Shown here one piece after another: positions 43,601 through 56,300 of a stretch of 64,000 nt of DNA (its first letter is position 1; each line of letters starts with the position of its first letter). The notes below the pieces were generated by a model. That model saw only the letters and a list, made by a program, of their open reading frames with translations, was not told where the DNA came from and did not search any database. Origin of the DNA: Rhineura floridana (taxonomy: Eukaryota > Chordata > Lepidosauria > Squamata > Rhineuridae); NCBI RefSeq assembly GCF_030035675.1, contig NC_084500.1, forward strand, positions 11,095,100-11,159,099. The letters are read 5' to 3'. Position numbers and translations under genes: made by a program.

Positions 43601-46600
43601 TGCTCAACAAACAGGATGACAGGGAGTGCCTTTAGTCTTGGGATAAAATGCAGACAGTGGCAGCAAAACAAAGCTGAAGAGGCCAGCTATTTTTCAGGTT
43701 ACATTTTAGCACTGATATTGAAAAGCAACTTGCCTCTTCAGGGTGTGGTAGAAAATTTATGACCATAAATCAATCCCAAGCAAGAACCCCCAAGCTTTCA
43801 TGTGACCCACTTGCCATGTTCAGCTGCAAATATTCACTTGAACGTTGTGTGGATTACACGTGTGAATTTGACTCTAAGGCCTGAGCAACACTGCACTGAG
43901 GCCTGTTTTACTATCAGGTAATGTCTCCTGTAACTCTAAATAAAGAGCAGCTAGTAATTTAATCTGTGACAAAAAAAACCCTACGTGTTCCACGTTTACC
44001 TCGACTTTAAAAAAGCATGTGTGGTGTTTCCTAAAAATGAGGCATGAATGTGGCTTATTGTTGGCAGCTCCTGCGGTTTTAGCTTTCTGATCTTCTCCTA
44101 CAAAGGTGGCAATCTGTGCCACATTCATACTGTTATCTCCTTGACTTTCATGGGTCTTTCATTGCATGGCTCTTAAGGGCAACAACACAGCCATCCTTGG
44201 TATTTGCTAACATATGATATGCATGGCTTTGCCCAAGCTAGCTAGCTAGCATCTTTCTTCATCTGTTAACTTTAAACTGGAATCAATACCCCCTTTTTTG
44301 CTGCTTTTAAAATATGTAAACCTAAATTATGTCCATTAATTTCAAAGGGTTTAATTTAAAATAAAAAATAAAAAAGATTATTTGCCATGCAATAAAGAAT
44401 TTGGCTGGCAAGATATTATTAAGGAGAAAGTTTGATTTTCATTTTATATATATCTTATCTGGGTGCATGGTAAAGAGTCTTAAATATTAGAAATCAAGGG
44501 CTGAAACTATTTCTCTTAAATCTGCTTCTACATTCCATACCAACTTAGTCTTCTGGTAATAGTTGCATTCTCCAAAGACCCTCAAATTCTGCTTACTTTT
44601 TTTCTGCAACGAGGTAGCTATTCTGCATTAGGAGAAGCGACTGTTGAGGGGCCTGGGTGACTCTACAGTCAAAACTAACTCTGACAGGCTGTCCAGGGAA
44701 AAAGGGCGATGGACAGCTAACAAGTGGGATCTGAACAAAATGATGGAGTGTGAAATGCCCCTGTGAAAGGGACTCCTTTTCACCCTCCCCCCTAGTTTTC
44801 TGTTTTTTCCTCCCAAAAGTCGGTCAACATTGAGATGTTTAGGGGCGTTCCTCCTAAAGATACTTTGTGGTTCTGCAAATCAATTGTTGTTGTCACTCTC
44901 TTGCACATCGGTCCATAGGAACATAGGAAGTTGCTTTATACTGAGTCAGACCATCGATCCATCTAGGTCAACATTGTCTACACTGGTTGGCAGCGGCTCT
45001 CCAGGGTTTCAGGCACGGGTCTCTACCAGCTCTACCTGGAGATGCCATTGGGGATTAAACTTGGGGGCCTTCTGCATGCAAGGCTCTACCCACTGAGCTG
45101 TGGACCATCCCAGTGGGCGGTGCTGTTGGCTGCTGAATGTGCAGCACTCACCTCTGAACCTCAGAAGTGGAGTGACGGAATTCGGTATGGTTCCCTTTTG
45201 CCAGATATGAATGGTTTAAAGAACTGGACCTGAAGTGGTATACAGTTCCTGCTGTCTCAAACATGCTCCTTGAGGTTGGCGGCCTGGAATTCACAGCTTG
45301 CCCTTTTAATGGCTGGTACGTGGGGACCGAGATCGGAGTACGGGACTTCTGTGACGCACAGCGCTACAATCTTCTTCAGGTACACTTTTGCATTTTTGAA
45401 GGTTGCTTGAGCAGCAGCATAGGCAAAACTGAAATTTGACCGACTCATAGTCATCCTTCCCTATTCTGCCTCTCTTCCTTCTCGCCCTTTGTTTTAAAAA
45501 TTGGAAGCTCTTTGGGTGCAGGGATCCATGTCCTTCAGTTTAGGAACGAAATGCTGTAAAGTGCACTGTACACTGATCAGTGGTGGGTGGTCTCCTACGG
45601 CGAATGGAACTTCGGTCTGTGCTCAATCAGCCCCCACCTGCCTGCCTTCTTACTTACAACTAGGGTTGTAGTCATTCAGAGTCTCAGGGGTCTTAGACCC
45701 CTTACTTTTTTGGAAGTAGGGTCCCAGCCAGATTTCTCTGTCTCCAGCGTCTTACAAGCCAATTGGGAGTGTGTTAGCCACTGAGGAGGACCTTCTAACA
45801 TGCTTCCTTGTCCTTTCATGCTGATTGGAGCCAATCAGAATGAAAGGAGGCGAGTCAGCCACTGAGAAGACTCTTCTCAGTAGCTAACACGTTCCCCTTT
45901 TCATGCTCTTAGGGACTTCTGTGGTTGTGAGAGAATACATGCATGGGAAGGACTGAGGAGTGTGGAGTTGACAACAGAGAGCAAGTAAGCGAGTGAGAGG
46001 GCGTGGCTGTGAGAGGATGTGGCATGACTATCATGAAGGGACCTTGCACTTCTGAATTTGCCACTACGCTACTGCTTACAACCAGGCCAGGGAGTGGCAG
46101 TGCCTGTCAGCTTCCTTCTCCATCTCAGTGCTGCCTTTGTAGATGTCAGCTGGGAGGAGGATGGGGACAAAACAATAATTAGTTGGGTCCGCCGCTCATT
46201 GGCTCTGGCGCCACCTGCTTTGGGCCTCCCTGACTTCTGCCCTACCAGTCCCAATGGGCAATGAAAGGAAGAAGTTGATAGCCACTGCCATCCCCAGGAG
46301 TGATGGCAAGTAAGAAGCAGGCAGGTGAGGGCTGGCTGAGGGCAGACTAAGGCCGGTGGGGCAGTGCTGTGTGCATGTCTGGTCAAGCCAACTGGGCTAT
46401 GGAATCCCCAGGATGCCCCACTACCAACTGCTCCTGACAATCGCATATACTGGCGCCCCAACCCTAAGTTCTACTGCACTGATGTTGCTGAGTACATCCT
46501 CTAGGAAAATCGACTCTTCTTGTTCCAACGGTTGGGTTGGCACTTGGGCAATGGGTGATCCCTCCCCTTCAGTAGTTGGAATGTTAGCGAATAGTCTGTA

Positions 46601-49600
46601 GCATTTCTGTAACATGGGACGGTGGTGGCTTATAGTAGCCTCTCCCAACCTGGTGCCCTTCAGATGCTGTTGAACTCCCAACTCCCATCAGCCCTGGCTA
46701 GTATGCCGATCATCTGGGATGGTGGGAGTTGTAGTCTAAAGCATCAGGGGGCGGACCAGGTTGGGGATAGGCCAATGGTTAAGGCCATTTCTGTGGTGCT
46801 GAAAAGGGATCCAGAATATGACATGTTGTGCTTTCTCCATCTCCCCCTCCTTCACAGGAAGTGGGGAGAAGGATGGGCCTGGAAACAAACAAGCTCTCCT
46901 CCCTGTGGAAGGACAAGGCTGTGATAGAGGTGAATGTTGCAGTGCTGCATAGCTTTCAGGTGAGTGGGAAAAGAAATGGGAGGCGAAGGAGTGTAGCTCA
47001 GTGGGTAGAGCACATGCACACCGTGCAGAAGTTCCCGGGTTCAGTCCTCGTCACCTCTGGTTTAAAAAAGCTATGGGGGTGAACCCCTCTCTGCCTGAGA
47101 CCCTGGGGAGCTGTTGCCAGTCAGAGCAGGCTGTACTAGGCTACATGGACAACTGGCCTGACCAAATCCTATTTAAGGAAGGGCAGTGGCCCAGCGTACA
47201 TGCTTTGCATGCAAAAGGTCTCTGGTTCAATCTCCAGCATCTCCAGGTAGGGCTGGGAAACAGGTAGGGCTGAGACCCCGGAGAATCACTGCCAGTCAGT
47301 GTAGACAGTATTGAGCTAGATGAAACCAGTGGTCTGACTCAGTACAAGGCAGCTTCCTCTGTTCCTATGCTGGTCTCCTTCTGCAAAGTCCAGAAACTTC
47401 CACTGGTTCAGTTCGCACGTAACACTGAGCCAAATTATGAGGACTAGAATCTTGTTTTATTTTTAGAGGAAGAGATGTAGCTCAGATGTAAAGCATGTAC
47501 TTTGCATGCAGAAGGTTCCAGATTCAATCTCCAGCATTTCCAGTCATGACTAGGAATGTTTTCTGGCCTGAAGTCCTGGAGAGCCGCTGCCAGTCAGTGT
47601 AGACAAAATGAGCAAGATGGACCCAGGGTCTGACTCGGTATAAGCCTGGTCCCCAAGTTCCTATTTAAATTAGATTATTTACTTGTTTGCTTGTTAGTTT
47701 GTGTTATTAGCAAATATTTCTATACCACCAAACGTTTAAAAAATATCAAAGTGGTGTGAGCCACAGAACATTCTTCAATAAAATTTTATCTATAAAAACA
47801 AATGAGAATAGCAAATCGATTAACAAAATGAATTATCAACTTAAGGGAAAGAGGAAGCCTGGGTGAACAAATGTGTTTTTAGGCTGGCACCTGAACAGCA
47901 ACACCAATACTGTAGGTGTCTGCTTGGTATTTACTGGGTGTGCATTCCAATGGGCAGCTGCCGCAACACTAAAATCCCGGTTGCATAACCTCTCCCTGCA
48001 GGGAAATCTGAATGGATTCTCAAGAAATAACCAATGCTGTCTCAGCTCCCTGCAAACTTTTTGCACATAAATCAGTGCTCAATAAACAGCCATCTGGAAG
48101 TAAGAGTCGTGCTCCATTTTGGTTGTGTGCTGCACTGTTTCCGTTCTGCTGCAGCTCGTCTTCTGTCAAAAACTATATTACTCATCCCTGTGGTGAAATT
48201 ACAAAATTTATGTAATTTATATTAAATTATATTGTCATTATGTTATTCCACCCTATTTAATTCAGTCCAAAGGAAACACAATGCAAAGGGAATGGGGAAC
48301 ATAATTGATTATATATTGTTTGCGAACTGAAGGCAACAATGACAACAGCTGATGCTGATTGTATTCTCTGGATTGATTTCCATTCTGGACATGGGAAGAA
48401 TAAGCAAACATTTGTGCTCCTGTTTCCATTTTCATCAGATTTCTCCGCCATCCCTATCTAGAATTGACCACTGAGAGCTTCTGTGTCTCTTCCAGAAACG
48501 AAACGTCACCATCATGGACCATCATTCTGCTGCCGAGTCATTCATGAAGTACATGCAGAATGAATACCGGATTCGAGGGGGGTGTCCGGCTGACTGGGTT
48601 TGGCTTGTCCCCCCCATCTCGGGCAGCATTACCCCTCTCTTCCACCAGGAGATGTTGAACTACATCCTCTCCCCGTTCTATTATTACCAGGTGAGCAAAA
48701 CAAGCTGAAGTTTTAAGAGGGTAGGGAGAGTGCATCTGTGAGAAAAGGGTCCCTTTGGCTTGATCCAGCAGCCAGGCTGTTCCTATGTTCTTATGAGTAA
48801 CAGTGAGGGAGGGCTGATGCCTTCATGCCCTGCCTGTGGGCTTCCTGGGGCTGTTTGATTGGGCACTGTGGGAAACAGGATGTTGGATGAGATGGGCCTT
48901 CTGATGTTCTTATGTGGTCCATGCAGGCATCTTTCTAACAAAGCTGCATCTTCAGTTCAGTCTTAATGGTTGGCTTCCTGAACAGATGGGAAAAAATGTA
49001 CAATATGTTACAAGCCCACCAATACTGTAATCTTGCCATTAAATAGCGCCCTCCTTGCCATCATCAGCCTAACAAATATATCCTGGCAACTGTTCTCTTA
49101 AAATATTCAACTTTCTCCCTGTTCAAGGTGGAGGCATGGAAAACGCACGTCTGGAAGGACAAGGGACGCAAGCCCAGGAAGAGAGAGATAAAATTCCGCA
49201 TCTGGGTCAAGTATGTTTCCGGGACCAAAGGGGGGACCATTCTGCCAACAGAAGGGCGGTTTCGGAAAATGCCCCCATGTATTGAAAGAGCATGTGAGGG
49301 GAGTCACAGGAGTTAGCCTTGCTCTCAACCAACACACCCACTATCTGTGTGTTCATAGCAGGGCTGTGTGACCTACTTACAGAGGACAGTCCTCTGTTTG
49401 AAGATGTCCTCTGTGGAAGGGCTGTCCAGCCCAAGGTAACGGACCATACAACGAAAGAGCAGGAGGGATCTTGAGGTTGTCCATCGATAGTTAGCAGCCT
49501 TTGCACATCTATTTTTATTGTTATGTCATGATAACACGGAGGCAGGCTGTCACTGGTGGTACCAGAGTTGTGGAATGCCCCTCTGTTGCAATACAGAGGC

Positions 49601-52600
49601 CCATCAGTATTGGCATCCTGCCGGCTCATGAAGACAAGCATTTCCCTGACTTCCTGACTTGAATCTCCTGCTTCGATTGTTTTCACTTTTTTAATGGGTT
49701 TATTATATATATTTTAATTATGAATGTTTTAATGTAGCTGTTTTACTATATATTTTAATTAGCTGTATTTTTATAATTGGTTTTCTTCTTGCTATTTTGC
49801 TGTTGGCTTTTGTTTACACAACTGACAAGTAGTGTATGGTTCCTCATTTCTCAGGGCGGTGCTTTTTGCGTCGTCACTAATGCGTAGGGCCACAGCAGGG
49901 AGGGTCAAGGCAACCGTCCTGTACGCCACAGAAACAGGAAAATCGGAAACGCTGGCCCGGAACCTTTGTGACCTGTTCAACTGTGCCTTCAATACCAAAG
50001 TAAGAGGTCTCAAGCTCACCTTTATTTTATTTTTTCATGAGAGAGAAAAGAAGAGTAACTAAGGATTGGAGTAAAGTTTGAGTCACATCACTTTTAGAGG
50101 TGAACCTACCTAATTCACACTGAACAAAATAATATGTGAACCAAAACACAGCCAGCCTTTAAAATTCACACTTATCTGAGTTTTGCATTGCAGTTCCTCA
50201 GCCAACACAGTAGTGTAGTCGCAAATGCAGAAGTGCAGGGTCCCTTCACAGCCATGCCCCCCGGATTCACGGTCTTTTCTGCAATTACAGAATTATAGAA
50301 CCAGAATAAAACTGCGGTGTGCGTAGGTTTCCCCCTGCTCAATCTCTCTCTGGAGGCTAAACATTGCCAGAACAGTTTTGATTTTAAGAATTATGAAATG
50401 AAGCCAAGTGTGGGACTAGGGTTTGGAAGACCAAGCTACTTTGCCATGAAGCTCACTTCTCACTGACCTAAGAACCAATCAGCCTGAAAGGGGAGGTGTG
50501 TATTAATTACTGAGAAGAATCTTCTCAATGACTGATGTACCTCCTTTCACTCTGATAGGCTCCAATCAGCATGAAAGGAAAAGGAAGTGTGTTGTTAGCC
50601 AAGTGAGAAGACTTTTCTCAGTGGCTAACATGCTCTCCTTTTATGCTGATTGGCTTGTATGTAGGGACTCTGCTAGGACCCTGCTCCCAAAAAAGTAAGG
50701 GGTCTACAACCTCCCATGACCCCGAACGACTACACCCCTGGTAATGTGTATAAATATGCATATAAAATGCTGATACATTTTCATGAGGACTAAAATTGCA
50801 AAATTATGTGCAAATGTGGAGAACCTAATATTTGAAAAATAAGAAGCTGAGAGGAACCAAAACTGACATATTTGCCCATTCCTAATGATAATAAAATGTG
50901 GAGTGTCCTCCACACCCACATTGCAGGGGACACAAATGATTTATTTGATTTATTTATTAAATTTAGATCCCACCCTTCCGGGGTGGCACATACGTAAGTC
51001 TTAAAACAGTACAACATGTCTAAAAACTAGGGCTGTGTGCAGTCCTCCTGATCTGCCCATGGCCCTGATCTGTGGGCCCTGAGGAGGGCCAACCTGCCCT
51101 GTCCCAAGCAGAGGACTACCTGTCCCACCCCAGATCCACCCCGGAAGTAATTGGGGGGGTGGGGCTGTGGGTTTTTTAAACCCTGTATTAAGTTAAAATA
51201 AGTTTTAAAATATGGTTGGGAGGGGCCCCCCTTGAGAGCAGGTTGGTGGCACATTGCTAGTCATTGCTCCCTCGCCAGCAGCATCTCTGCACACAGGGAA
51301 GCCACATACAAAGGAGCAGTGGCACTCTGGACAGCTGCTGCCGGTCAGTGTTGATGATACTGAACTAATTGGACCAACAGTCTGACTCATTAAAAAGCAC
51401 CTTCCTGTGTTCCGAAGAGGCAATATGGTCTTTGCGCTGAAGAAGGTTCCCCAGTCCTCTGGTAGATGGACATAGGGCTCAATATACTTTATCCAGCAAA
51501 ACCTGGTCTCCTTTTCCCCCCCGTGTCTACCAGTGGCTTATAAAGTCTCCTTCCCCTTGTAGGTTATCTGTATGGACGATTACGATCTAAGGGACCTTGA
51601 AAAGGAAACTCTCCTCCTGGTGGTCACCAGCACTTTTGGAAACGGCGACTCGCCGAGCAATGGAAAAGTAACTTTTCTCACACACACAAAATAAAATGGA
51701 TTTCCATTGTTAGTGACATTGTCAGCGCAATGTAAATGGTGTTTCTCCTTTTTTGTTTGTTTGTTACAGATGTTGCAGAACTCCCTGCTGTCTATGAAAC
51801 AACTGAGTAACAAATTCAGGTAACTAGATTTTTTTTGGGGGGGGAGGAATAGCAGTCTTTCACCTACCATATTGTGAGGTTTCTAATCATCTGACCTTTC
51901 TGTTCTGAGATCAGGTTTTTCCTGCTGTTCCTATTAGGAACATAGGATGCTGCCTTATACCAAGTCAGTCCATTGTTCCATCTAGCTCAATATTGTTGAC
52001 ACTGACTGGCAGCGGCTCTCCAGGATTTCAGGCAGGGGTCCCTCCCAGCCCTACGTGGAGATGCCAGGGATTGAACCTGGGACCTTCTGCATTTGCTCTG
52101 CCACTGAGCTATACTCTCTTTGCTGCTTCCTCTTGGGTTACCATGTTCTCTGAGATTTTTTAAAATAAATGTTTTCAATTATTAGGGTTGCAACTTTTAT
52201 TAAACCTGTTAGTTGCATTTAAAAGAAAGCATTTTGATTGACCAAAAATACGTCTCCAATTTTATAAGGCAGCAGGTTTTTTAAAAATTATATTGCATAG
52301 ACTTCACTCACATGCAAGAAAGGATGCCTCTTTTCAGATATTGGACCTGCTCACATGCAACACTAAACCCTAAACTGTGGGTGATTAACTATGGTTTGGT
52401 AAAACAATCCCTGTTCTTAAACCACATAGCTTGAACTTGTCCCCCCCCCCCAACAAGCCACAAGGTTAACTATGGTTTGTTTGGTTTGGACACTGCCGGA
52501 GGAGATGGAGGGAGGGAGTGCATGAATCCAAAAGTTAAAAATGTCTTTTAACACTAAACCGTGTTAAACCCAAACTGTCCTGATACCTACTATTAACATG

Positions 52601-53306
52601 TGTATCCATCATCTAAAAACAAAGTCTGGTTTTAGAACTTTTGCTTTTTTTCACATATGCATATTTGATTATTTGAGTAATCAACTAAAACACAAGATTA
52701 ATCAACTGAAGGTTTCTTTAACAAGGTTAAAACACTATTCGTTATTCCAGTGGTAGAAAACCTCAGGACTGGGCACCAAATCTCTCGGATTCTCTGTCTG
52801 GCCCTTGGAACTCACCGCCCCAGCATTGCACCCTGACTGTTTTGGCCTGGCTGGATTGTGTCCTTGAACTCTGATAATATCTCTTGCTTGTTTGGATGGA
52901 AGACAGAGAGTGGTGTGTGTAGAAACTAGCCTACTGTACACAGGCAAAGGTGCAGTATTAGATGTTTCTAAATCACTCACCAGTCGCCACACACCACCCT
53001 GTCTTTTTAATTGTATCAAGGAAGACTGTTAATGCACCTCTCTCCTTGCAACAGATACGCTGTGTTTGGCCTGGGTTCCAGCATGTATCCAGAGTACTGT
53101 GCCTTTGCCCATGCTGTATACCAAAAGCTCACGCAGCTGGGGGCGTCTCCACTCACCCCGATGGGCGAAGGGGATGAACTCAATGGGCAGGAAGAAGCTT
53201 TTCGAATGTGGGCAGTCAATACTTTCAAGGTACCTACAGTAACTAGTTCCTGGGGATTGTACATGGGGGAGATGGGGGGGTTCTATTGTTGGGCTGGAGT
53301 GGTGGA

Positions 53307-53364
<58 letters not shown>

Positions 53365-56300
53365 TTTTATTTGTGAGTCGCCTATCTGGCTGAATTAACG
53401 GCCACTCTATGTCAGGGAAGGTGTGTAGTTAAGTGTTTCCCCAGCCTTGTTCCAAGAATTCGGGTGGGGGGGATGAAATTAGGAGTTCAGAGATCTGGAA
53501 CAATAGCCAGCCATAAAAAGCCTTTGCATTGACCCAGTATGCCATCCTAGCAAACTCATTCTCCAAGCGTTGGTCCTTATGTATCCAAAACGGCACCAAC
53601 CATGCACAGGAGCAGCGAGAGGACATTAAGAGGGAGATGAACCCCAAAACAGGCCAATAAAGACTGAGCATACTCTGCATACTGAGTGTCTAGGAGTGGC
53701 AGTTCTGGAAAATATGGGGGAAGAGGGTAAATGGAATGGAGTATTGTGGAGTATCTGGCTAGCTGGCATTGTATGCTGTAACATTTTGTTGCAGTTCTCA
53801 CTTGGAAACGCTAAAAGCTTACTTAACAGAGTATTACTGCATTTGCAGTGTCAATTCCTCCTCAGACCATCAAGCTTGGGGTGAACCCAGGTCTGGATAT
53901 GCGTGATGCATCTGATTGTCCCAGCCTTGCCTTAATAGTAGGACAGAGAAGTTTACGTCCCCACTCAACCATGGAACCCACTGGATGGCTTTTGATCAAT
54001 TCATTACCTCCCAGTCTCAGTTACTAATTTCTACAGTAATGATAATCTTTATTGTTGAATCCATCTGGAACTAGATCAGTGCAGAATCAGTGTGGAATAT
54101 CAGGGGAGATTTGACATCACTTAGTGCCCCCCCAGATGTGGGACTGTCACCTCCCATCAGCCCCAGCCAGCATGGCCAATAGTCAGGGATGATGGGAGTT
54201 GTAGTTAAAAAAAAATCTGGAAAGCCATAGCATAGGGAGTTGGGGAAGGGTACAAAGTCTCGGGGATAGGGTGAGCAACTGCATATACTGAAGCACATGC
54301 TCTTATAATTAAGTAACTGTTAGGTCTGCTTGGGAATTCTGGCTGTGAATTGGCGGACAGCTCCTGGACTAGTTATTTATTGCTGTGCCTCAGCATTCCT
54401 CAACTGTAAAATGTGACCAAATATCCTCTAAATGGTATAAATGCAACATTGTGCACATGTAATGTGTGTGTTATGTATTTTAATGCGCCACATGTACTAT
54501 GTGGCTTGCCTTCATGTTGTCATGTGTACTTTTGGGTCCCGCTTTCTACTAGTGGCTTGTTTTTGAGTTTGGGTGGCCCCACCGTGGCCCATTAGGTGGC
54601 CATGCCACTGCGCACCCACCACGCACAAGACTCCATCCATAGCCCCACCTGTTCATGCACGAGAACATTCTTGTTTATCTGTGAAATGTTGACAACTATA
54701 GGAACAGAGGAAGCTGCCTTATGCCATCTAGCTCAGTACTGTCTACACTGACTGGCAGGAGCACTTCAGGGTTTCAAAACAGGAAGCCTCTCGCAGCTGT
54801 ACCCAGAGATGCCAGATCTGGGGCCTTCTGCATGCAAAGCAGTTGCTCTACTGCTATGGCCCTTCCCCTGTGTGAACATAGGTGAGCCGAGCCTATTCAG
54901 GGCCATCCTTCCCGAACAGGCAAACAACGTTGTCCCTTTTGTGTCATCCCACAAGAAATCATTGAAATTTCAGTGCTGATGAGGTTGTTCTTGGAAATCC
55001 TTCCCCACATTCCTGCCCACCCCGCTACTTTTTGGCTTAGCCCTACAGAAGAATGAAGGTGATGCTTTTGCATTTGCATTTACATTGGATTGAATCATAG
55101 AACAGTTAGAGTTGGAAGGGGCCTATAAGGCCATCAAGTCCAACCTCCTGCTCAATGCAGGAATCCAGATCAAAGCATCCCCAACAGATGGCTGTCCAGC
55201 TGCCTCTTGAATGCCTCCAGTGCCAGAGAGCCCACTATCTCTCTAGGTAAGATTGAAAGAATCTTTTTGAAAAAGGTTTCAAATTAATCAATTGAAATGA
55301 ATGTATTTGCTTACAGTCCACGCTAAACAGCCCTCCATAATTTTAGTCTTATCTCCTCTTTTTGTATTTTCAAAGATTGCCTGTGAAATTTTTGATATCC
55401 GTGGAAAGAACAGGATCCTGGTTCCAAAGGCCTATACATGTAAAGAAACCTGGGACCCAAAGGATTTTAGGATTGTTTATGACTCTCAGCATCTGGATTT
55501 GGGCAAAGGTATAAACACAGAAACATAGAATTGTTGAGTTGGAAGGGGCCTGAAAGGCCATTGAGTCCACCCTCCTGCTCAATGCAGGAATCCAAATTAA
55601 AGCATACTCAGGTGGCTGTCCATCTGCCTCTTGAAGGCCTCCAGTGTTGGAGACCCTGCCACCTCCCTGGGTAATTGGTTCCATTGTTGTATCGCTCTAA
55701 CAGCTAGGAAGTTTTTTCTGATGTTCAGCCGAAATCTGGCTTTCTGCAAGTTGAGCCCATTATTTTGTGTCCTGCACTCTGGGATGTTCTAGAAGAGATC
55801 CTGGCCCTCCTCTGTGTGGCAACCTTTCAAGTATTTGAAGAGTGCTATCCTATCTCCCCTCGGTCTTATCTTAAGGCTAAACATGCCCAGTTCTTTCAGT
55901 CTCTCCTCATAGGGCTTTGTTTCCAGTTCTCTGATCATCCTCATTGCCCTCCTCTGAACCTGTTCCAGTTTGTCTACATCAGTGTGATGTCCAGAACTGG
56001 ACACAGTACTCAAGATGATGCCTAACCAGTGCCGAATAGGGGGGAACTAGTACTTCATGTGATTTGGAAACTATACTTCTGATAATGAGGTGTAAAATAG
56101 CATTTGCCATTTTTGCAGGCACATTGCACTGTTGGCTCATATTCAAGTATCCCCTATCTTATAACTGTCCATTTGGTTTATTTTTCCAAGGTGTAGTACT
56201 TTGCACTTATCTCTGTTAAATTTCATTCAATCTCCTTCCACCCTGCCTGAAACCAGGTGTGGGGAACCTTTGGCCCTCCATATGTTGCTAACCTACAATT

